Origin: Eleginops maclovinus
Taxonomy: Eukaryota; Chordata; Actinopteri; Perciformes; Eleginopidae
Length of the DNA stretch: 64,000 nt
Direction of reading: 5' to 3'
NCBI RefSeq assembly: GCF_036324505.1
Contig: NC_086357.1
Coordinates: 27,188,293-27,252,292 of the forward strand
In this document: piece by piece, positions 57,899 to 64,000 of the stretch
How the letters are laid out: each line of letters starts with the position of its first letter
How positions within the stretch are numbered: the first letter of the stretch is position 1
Program-made: the position numbers and the translations under genes
Notes under the pieces: generated by a model
What the model was told of the DNA's origin: nothing
Databases searched by the model: none
What the model saw: only the letters and a program-made list of their open reading frames with translations

Positions 57899-59190
57899 CC
57901 CTGAAGGCAGCATCTCCCTGGTTCCCTCCAAAATAATCCAATCCCTAACCCTAATTCTTAAGGGACTTCATGTCACCACCGCTAAGCTAAAGGAGGCTAA
58001 TGTTAGGCTATAGAGGAACTACAGCACGGTCACATGACTTCACGTCACCACCGCTAAGCTAAAGGAGGCTAATGTTGGGCTATAAAGGAACTACAGCACG
58101 GTCACATGACTTCACGTCACCACCGCTAAGCTAAAGGAGGCTAATGTTAGGCTATAGAGGAACTACAGCACGGTCACATGACTTCACGTCACCACCGCTA
58201 AGCTAAAGGAGGCTAATGTTGGGCTATAAAGGAACTACAGCACGGTCACATGACTTCACGTCACCACCGCTAAGCTAAAGGAGGCTAATGTTGGGCTATA
58301 AAGGAACTACAGCACGGTCACATGACTTCACGTCACCACCGCTAAGCTAAAGGAGGCTAATGTTGGGCTATAGAGGAACTACAGCACGGTCACATGACTT
58401 CACGTCACCACCGCTAAGCTAAAGGAGGCTAATGTTGGGCTATAAAGGAACTACAGCACGGTCACATGACTTCACGTCACCACCGCTAAGCTAAAGGAGG
58501 CTAATGTTGGGCTATAAAGGAACTACAGCACGGTCACATGACTTCACGTCACCACCGCTAAGCTAAAGGAGGCTAATGTTGGGCTATAAAGGAACTACAG
58601 CACGGTCACATGACTTCACGTCACCACCGCTAAGCTAAAGGAGGCTAATGTTGGGCTATAAAGGAACTACAGCACGGTCACATGACTTCACGTCACCACC
58701 GCTAAGCTAAAGGAGGCTAATGTTGGGCTATAAAGGAACTACAGCACGGTCACATGACTTCACGTCACCACCGCTAAGCTAAAGGAGGCTAATGTTGGGC
58801 TATAAAGGAACTACAGCACGGTCACATGACTTCACGTCCCCACCGCTAAGCTAAAGGAGGCTAATGTTGGGCTATAAAGGAACTACAGCACGGTCACATG
58901 ACTTCACGTCACCACCGCTAAGCTAAAGGAGGCTAATGTTGGGTGTGATGACGTTTAGTCATCTCGTTTAGATACTTGTTAGCAACCTCCATTTTATATT
59001 TTTATATTTACTGACGTATTTAATGTCGTAGAACAAAAACGTTAACATTACTTCAGCTTGTATTAACCACAGACCTTATTTCAGGATGGAAACCAAAAAC
59101 ACATCCAGAAAACCATTGACTTTCAGGGATAAGTAAGTGCTAAAATGCTGATTTATTTCTGTTTTTTAGGACTCATTCCTGCACCACTAT
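57899..59190 (-). mobile_element. Element of the 72-bp family between GABRB3 and GABRA5
   Basis: Left end CCCTGAAGGCAGCATCTCCC (compare 43738). Right flank GATGACGTTTAGTCATCTCG, TTGTTAGCAACCTCC, GACCTTATTTCAGG and TTAGGACTCATTCCTGCACC. It encloses the array 57961-58940. Confidence 0.85.
57961..58940 (-). repeat. 72-bp minisatellite, about 13.5 copies
   Basis: The largest and most homogeneous of the 72-bp arrays; most units differ only at TATAAAG/TATAGAG and TCACC/TCCCC. Confidence 0.97.
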
Positions 59191-59605
59191 ACCCTGTCAG
59201 GAAACAGAAGGTTTTACACCATCATAAAAGGTTCTCCACTCTTTCAAACACCTCTATGTACTTCTTATTCGTAAGATTTGTAAGAAGTACTCCTCCGTAA
59301 GTGACTCAGTTGTGAGTGGGTTGACCCTGATCCTGCTGGAGATAAACGCACGATGATGAAATATAGCCTGCTGCAGATGTGTCAGACGTATCGTCTCCTC
59401 CTGAAATCTGGACCAGTAACCACCAGAAAAAAAGGAAAATGAATAGTTGTGTCCCACATAAGTCAGGCCGACAATAGACTGCACTCTCAAAAGTGGGATA
59501 AAAGTGTGAAGGGTTTATACAGTCAGACAAAACTACACTGACATGCACTGATACAACTTTTCCTTTTCTACAATACTTAGATTTAACTGCACAGGGGTAT
59601 TGTTG
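59191..59605. other. Spacer, nothing recognised
   Basis: Minus-strand open frames here have no recognised domain or splice support. Confidence 0.45.
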
Positions 59606-59850
59606 GCCAGCACTGTTGTGATTGGTCAACCGCTAAGAGATGTCCCGCCTCTTAGCCTATCACGGACAATTTGTTGGAGCACTAGGGTAACAGAGTGATG
59701 TCACTATGTCCCTGAAGTAAACAGCCCTAACCCTAACCCAATGGAGGCACGAGAAACTCCCTCTGAAGGGAACACAGGGATTTTAGTCTTTGCAGACCAT
59801 TTACATGCACTAAAAAACCTCCATAAACACAGTACAGGAAAGGGAACCCC
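59606..59850 (-). mobile_element. 57-bp-family host element without array (copy)
   Basis: GTTGTGATTGGTCAACCGC, GAGATGTCCCGCCTCTTAGC, TGCAGACCATTTACATGCAC and CAGGAAAGGGAACCCCC match 47050-47275. It has two CCCTAA units at 59726-59738 and no 57-bp array. Confidence 0.75.
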
Positions 59851-60299
59851 CATTTAAATTAAGTATATGGTGCTAAGTAATTACATATAACATGCATACA
59901 TACACAATCAAATGAAGTCTTTAAAAAAACCTGAACCCCCAAACATGGAGAGTACTTTTTCTTTTAAAGAGTTGCAAAATGATTCAGAAAATAAACGTGT
60001 GATGCTATTTGCTGTTATTGATCAGATTATGAAAGGTTTGTTGTTGTGGAGATCCCTCTCATGTTTATCATTGATACTACTCATACTTTTGACTCCCTCT
60101 CTCTCTCTCCCTCTCTCTCTCCCCCTCCCTTCCCTATCAGTCTCCCCATCTCTCTCTCTCCCGTGCATCACACATCCTCTCTGCACTGCATGCTCTCCCT
60201 TCACTCCGCACTTTGAATTGTGCCTCTGGATAGAGCATTGGATTTTTCCTGCAGAGCTTTCTGTGTGCAGACCCCACTGAAGGATGGTCAGTCAGCACA
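59851..60299 (+). promoter_or_regulatory. GABRA5: Probable upstream promoter region of GABRA5
   Basis: Contains a CT-rich tract (60090-60165) typical of neuronal gene promoters. No TATA box is clear. The call rests on position before a likely first exon. Confidence 0.35.
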
Positions 60300-60501
60300 A
60301 GTGTTGGGAAGCCTTCACATTCCCGCTGCAAACCCTTTAATCGCACATAAAGCCCGCTGACAGTGGAATTACTCCTCATCTCCTCTTCCTCCTCTTCCTC
60401 TTTTCTCTTTGCGCGGATGGCTCCTCACATTTGATGCCAGATACCGGAGTCTGCGTGTGAGATTCAGGGAGAAGTTTGACTGCGCATCGTCTTCTTGTGT
60501 G
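60300..60501 (+). other. GABRA5: Probable GABRA5 non-coding first exon
   Basis: GC-moderate sequence ending in a donor (TTGTGTG/GTAAGCTT, GT at 60502-60503). The first coding exon at 62230 has only two bases before its ATG, so at least one upstream non-coding exon is required and this is the best candidate. The exon's left end is not determined. Confidence 0.45.
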
Positions 60502-60691
60502 GTAAGCTTTGCAGCACGGCGTGTTACAGGCCGGTGAGGTGTGTGTGTGTGTGTGTGGGGGGTGGGGGTGTGTGTGTGGGCACAGGAGGGGGGTTTATGT
60601 GCTGGTGAGGCTGCGGGAGGGGGGACCTTCAGCCGGAGAATGTAGACTCAGAGCCGGGGAATGTGGTGGAGGAAGAGAGGGGAAATTAAGT

Positions 60692-60692
<1 letters not shown>

Positions 60693-60733
<41 letters not shown>
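60693..60733 (+). repeat. (GT)n microsatellite
   Basis: About 20 GT units, with a second tract of 15 at 60783-60812. Confidence 0.93.
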
Positions 60734-60736
<3 letters not shown>

Positions 60737-60780
60737 GAGTGAGTCGTGAATGGAGGCTGGACAGCGCGGGGTGCATGCAT

Positions 60781-60816
<36 letters not shown>

Positions 60817-60998
60817 ATGCAGAGGGACAGATGTGTGCAGGTGGAGGTATCTCACACCTTTAGCTGTGACTCACCATGGAGTTAGAGAGGATTAGTGAAA
60901 CTGAACAGCGAGCTACAGGAGAGGATCCAACAAAGGAAGAAAGACTTAATCTCATTTTATTTTATATCCTTATTTCACAAATTACTCATGTGTGTCGT

Positions 60999-61018
60999 GG
61001 GGGGGGGGGGGGGGGGGG
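60999..61018 (+). repeat. Poly-G tract
   Basis: Run of 20 G. Confidence 0.9.
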
Positions 61019-62231
61019 TTACAGTGTGTACAGCATCCTCTGTCCTAAGACCCTCGCAGGAAAATCTCCCACAAAAAATGTTAGAAACCCCGGGGAGAGC
61101 AGTGGAGGAGGACGCCTCTCCAGGACATGCAGAAGATGTTGCGTGTATAGACTAAAAAATGTAATACATGCACAGACAGAAGATAATGTGTTCATAAAAA
61201 GAAAAAGAAGATTCATCCAGGTGTCAATGATCTTCCACGTGCTGCCAGAAATTTAAAAAGTATGTAAAGAAAGGCTGAGAGGAACTCAGCCAACATCTGT
61301 GCAGATGTTCTGTAGTGTTGAGAATATGTGAAACTACAGTCTAGGTGCACGATGCTGCTCCTTTGGATATTGTGTTAGGTTAGCAATAGTTTCATTATTA
61401 TTGATTATTATGCTGATTATCTTCTCTATTTTGTCCAATAAATATCAGAAAATAGTGAACATGTCACTTCCAGTTTCTCAAAGTGCGAAGTGACGTCTTT
61501 AATTTGATGAAACTCAAAGAAAAGAGGCTGAAAACGTTTCCCAACATTTTTGGATGAAAATACAATTGATAGTGCTGTGATTTTGTTGCCGTGAAAACAT
61601 TTGTGCACACTAATACAGATGTACCAATCACTTCACATCCACATGCATGAAGTGAGGGAGAAATATTAGAGCTGCCTGCAAAACTGCTGAAGGAAAATGT
61701 CAGATTAATGACTATTTATTCAGTTTCCAAAGTTGTATTCGGTGCATGTTGGAGATGTGCCCTTTATGTGCAATAACACAGAAAAACATGCATTTTCTAA
61801 CTTTTTTACATGAAAAGTTAATTTAACAAATTTGATTATAAAAGTAGTTGGAGATATTTTTTCTGTTCACTGATTTTTCTGCAGCCAGCATCATGCAGTG
61901 AGAACGATTGTGCAATTTGTTTCGCACAAAAGCTGATTAACCAAGAAGTTTATAATAAGGAATGTGTTTGATTGGATATTATTTATTTAGTTTCAAAGTA
62001 AAATTGTTGCTAGAGAAGCTGTGCGATACATAATCACAGGATTCACAGCTTTAATTGATTACATGTTTTAATCTTTTATGTATTCTTTATTTACTGCTGC
62101 TCTGGTATTGCATGTATGCTGATTTTCTGCCTCTGACATCTTGAAGTAGTGGATAAATGAATTGCCCGTTGTGATAAATACAGAGTCTAAATTCAGCCAG
62201 TTATTGTGAGGTTTTTTTGTGTGTTTCAGGA

Positions 62232-62314
62232 ATGGGCGATGGAAAGAGCTTCAGCTCTGCAATGAGGCGAGTGTGTGTCTGCGTCCTGATGCTGAGCATC
62301 ACCTGCCGGCTGAG
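62232..62314 (+). CDS. GABRA5: GABRA5 coding exon 1 (signal peptide)
   Basis: Acceptor GTGTTTCAG before 62230, ATG at 62232, donor GTGAGAAC from 62315. 83 coding nt, the same length and phase as GABRB3 exon 1. The mature N-terminus differs from mammals, as is common for this region. Confidence 0.88.
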
Positions 62315-63289
62315 GTGAGAACTGACTCTTTGCAGGGAAACATGAACGCACTTTCTTTTTAATAATAATCTATTTCTAAATATACTTGCCTACTGAACTG
62401 TATGATTGACATGCTACTTTATTTCCAGCTGTGCACTGAAATGCATGAACACATATACAGAGTAGTCAGATATCTGGGAGACAAAGGGAACTCTTTTTTG
62501 GTCAGATCTCAAAAACTAATTCTAATGTGGCACTAATCCTGGAAGGAAAACAGCCAAAAATCACATTTAGCTGTTTTTAAGTAACTTTGTTTAGCCAAAA
62601 GTTATTATAACATTACACATTATTTGCATATTTAAATATAACATTCAAAAATAGAGGACATACTCTGTTCATTTTCAGGTGTATATTAGTAATTAAAGTC
62701 TCTCCTGGGACATGTCTCCATGCTTTAATGTTCAGAAAGCTCTTCATTTTTCTCATACTGTCTGTGCTGCAGCACCTCTTTTCAGCCTCTGTCTGAAACC
62801 AGAGCCCAGTCTGCTCTGATTGGTTAGCTGGCCGGCTCTGTTGTGATTGGTCAACAGCTTAGAGATGTCCCGCCCCTTAGTCTATCACGTTAATGTGTTG
62901 AAGGTGCTAGCCAACTTTTGGATTTTAGCATTTGAAGACCATTTAAATGCTCCACAATCTTTATAACACAGTACAGGAAACGGAACAGCACAGAAAGCAG
63001 AACAGGGCCTCTTTAAAACCACATTTAACCTCGTTTTAAGAGGAATTTGGGTAAGGATGTGCTTCTATTTAGACACCGTTATTGTGTATCATCACATCTC
63101 CATACATGAATCCTGGTAAAACTCCATTGAATCTAGTTTCCTAATCACTGTCCCTCATCCTCAGCCTCTCCCAGGAAGTAACGGGAACTCCCAATGTGCC
63201 CAAACTAAACGACAACATCACCATCTTCACACGCATCCTGGACGGGCTGCTGGACGGATATGACAACAGACTGCGGCCCGGACTGGGAG
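62232..63289 (+). CDS. GABRA5: GABRA5 gene, GABA-A receptor alpha-5 subunit, first two coding exons (3' end outside window)
   Basis: Alpha subunit of the GABA-gated chloride channel. Exons 62232-62314 and 63165-63289 join in phase 2 to give residues 1-69 and one further base. Residues 1 to about 27 form a signal peptide ([16 protein letters not shown]). Residues 45-69 read [20 protein letters not shown] and RPGLG, with a glycosylation sequon at N45. ILDGLLDG separates alpha-5 from alpha-1/2/3, which have ILDRLLDG; position beside GABRB3 agrees. The next exon, expected to be 68 nt, was not found before the window ends. GABRA5 is divergent from GABRB3, with about 5.7 kb between start codons. 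Confidence 0.93.
62315..63164 (+). other. GABRA5: GABRA5 intron after coding exon 1
   Basis: 850-bp intron, about 320 bp of which is a 57-bp-family host element (62690-63010). Confidence 0.85.
62690..63010 (-). mobile_element. 57-bp-family host element without array (copy)
   Basis: GGGACATGTCTCCATGCTTT, CTGTCTGAAACCAGAGCCC, TTGTGATTGGTCAACAGC and CAGTACAGGAAACGGAA, the same order as 46770-47270. No 57-bp units. Confidence 0.8.
63165..63289 (+). CDS. GABRA5: GABRA5 coding exon 2
   Basis: 125 nt. Acceptor CATCCTCAG before 63165; donor GTAGGTCC from 63290. It encodes [16 protein letters not shown] then [20 protein letters not shown] and RPGLG. Confidence 0.95.
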
Positions 63290-64000
63290 GTAGGTCCAAA
63301 AAAAAGCCTCAACACCTCTGATACTTGAGATAATTAAAACAGTCACACATCTGACAGGTGGCAAGTGAAGGTGCCAGATATCTCGGGGGTGTCTCTTTTC
63401 AGAAAGCATCCAAGAATGAGTGCTAAAAACCTCGAAATGACTTAGCATTTTATCTTTTCGTTGTTCTACGACATACATTGCTGTAGTTCCTCTATAGCCC
63501 AACATTAGCCTCCTTTAGCTTAGCACTGGAGACGTGAAGTCATGTTACCGTGCTGTAGTTCCTCTATAGCCCAACTTTAGCCGCCTTTGGGTTAGTGATG
63601 GTGACGTGAAGTCATGTGACCGTGCTGTAGTTCCTTTATAGCCCAACATTAGCCACCTTTAGCTTAGTGGTGGTGACGTGAAGTCATGTGACCGTGCTGT
63701 AGTTCCTCTATATCCCAACATTAGCCACCTTTAGCTTAGTGGTGGTGAGGTGAAGTCATGTGAGACCATGCTGTAGTTCCTTTATAGCCCAACATTAGCC
63801 AACTTTAGCTTAGTGGTGGAGACGTGAAGTCATGTGACCATGCTGTAGTTCCTTTATAGCCCAACATTAGCCAACTTTAGCTTAGCGGTGGTTACCTGAA
63901 GTCATGTGGCCGTGCTGTAGTTCCTCTATAGCCCAACATTAGCTTTTTACTTCCGAAATCAAAGCGGTGTTAATATGTGGAGATTGTCCTGCTGAACAAT
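63290..64000 (+). other. GABRA5: GABRA5 intron after coding exon 2 (partial), with 72-bp-family element
   Basis: 63395-63477 is the family flank (AGAATGAGTGCTAAAAACC, GTTGTTCTACGACATACAT); the array follows. No exon seen before the window ends. Confidence 0.75.
63478..63945 (+). repeat. 72-bp minisatellite, about 6.5 copies
   Basis: Same unit and orientation as 21390-22036 but with more differences between units (GTTAGTGATGG, GGTTACCTGAAG, ATATCCCAAC), suggesting an older array. Confidence 0.94.

Larger units (their letters stand above)
60502..62229 (+). other. GABRA5: GABRA5 5' intron (inferred)
   Basis: Contains three GT microsatellites (60538-60558, 60693-60733, 60783-60812) and a G20 tract (60999-61018). 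The rest is unremarkable; no coding exon seen. Confidence 0.5.

Noticed and set aside
57961..58940. CRISPR-like array
   Set aside because: Units are contiguous without unique spacers, in a vertebrate genome; it is a minisatellite.

Overview
This is a piece of vertebrate nuclear genome, almost certainly from a ray-finned fish. A percomorph-like teleost is likely, judged from the families of dispersed repeats. Evidence is small coding exons with GT/AG splice sites, many (CA)n tracts, several minisatellites, non-autonomous transposons and LINE/SINE tails. Three protein-coding genes are supported, all by exon-by-exon reading with splice phases that close. (1) ATP10A, minus strand: first three coding exons at 10822-11234, 2270-2474 and 1260-1345; the gene runs off the left edge. 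(2) GABRB3, minus strand: a complete nine-exon coding region from the start codon at 56505 to the stop at 34280, predicted 472 residues. (3) GABRA5, plus strand: first two coding exons at 62232-62314 and 63165-63289; the gene runs off the right edge. The order and orientation ATP10A(-) GABRB3(-) GABRA5(+) is that of human 15q11-q13, so the window is the teleost counterpart of that cluster.

Layout: 1-11.2 kb is the 5' part of ATP10A, whose 8.3-kb first intron carries a 40-bp minisatellite, a 57-bp minisatellite, a LINE 3' end and microsatellites. 11.2-11.6 kb is the ATP10A promoter. 11.6-34.3 kb is intergenic and holds a 37-bp minisatellite, a second 57-bp array, two 72-bp arrays plus a near-single-copy version, a solo LTR, a second LTR-like element, a hAT-type MITE and a palindromic fish element. 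34.3-56.5 kb is GABRB3; its introns hold a long purine/pyrimidine tract touching an acceptor site, a 750-bp GAGT tract, 72-bp and 40-bp arrays, a tRNA-type SINE and a second hAT-type MITE. 56.5-60.5 kb is the head-to-head spacer between GABRB3 and GABRA5, with a 13.5-copy 72-bp array. 60.5-64 kb is the 5' part of GABRA5.

GABRB3 and GABRA5 encode subunits of pentameric GABA-gated chloride channels; their divergent arrangement fits shared control. ATP10A is a phospholipid flippase with no known direct link to the channel.

The most unusual feature is not a gene. Three dispersed element families each carry an internal tandem array (72-, 40- and 57-bp units) whose copy number differs greatly between loci while the flanks are shared. 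The arrays therefore appear to have expanded inside already dispersed elements. I saw no CRISPR, operon or prokaryotic system.
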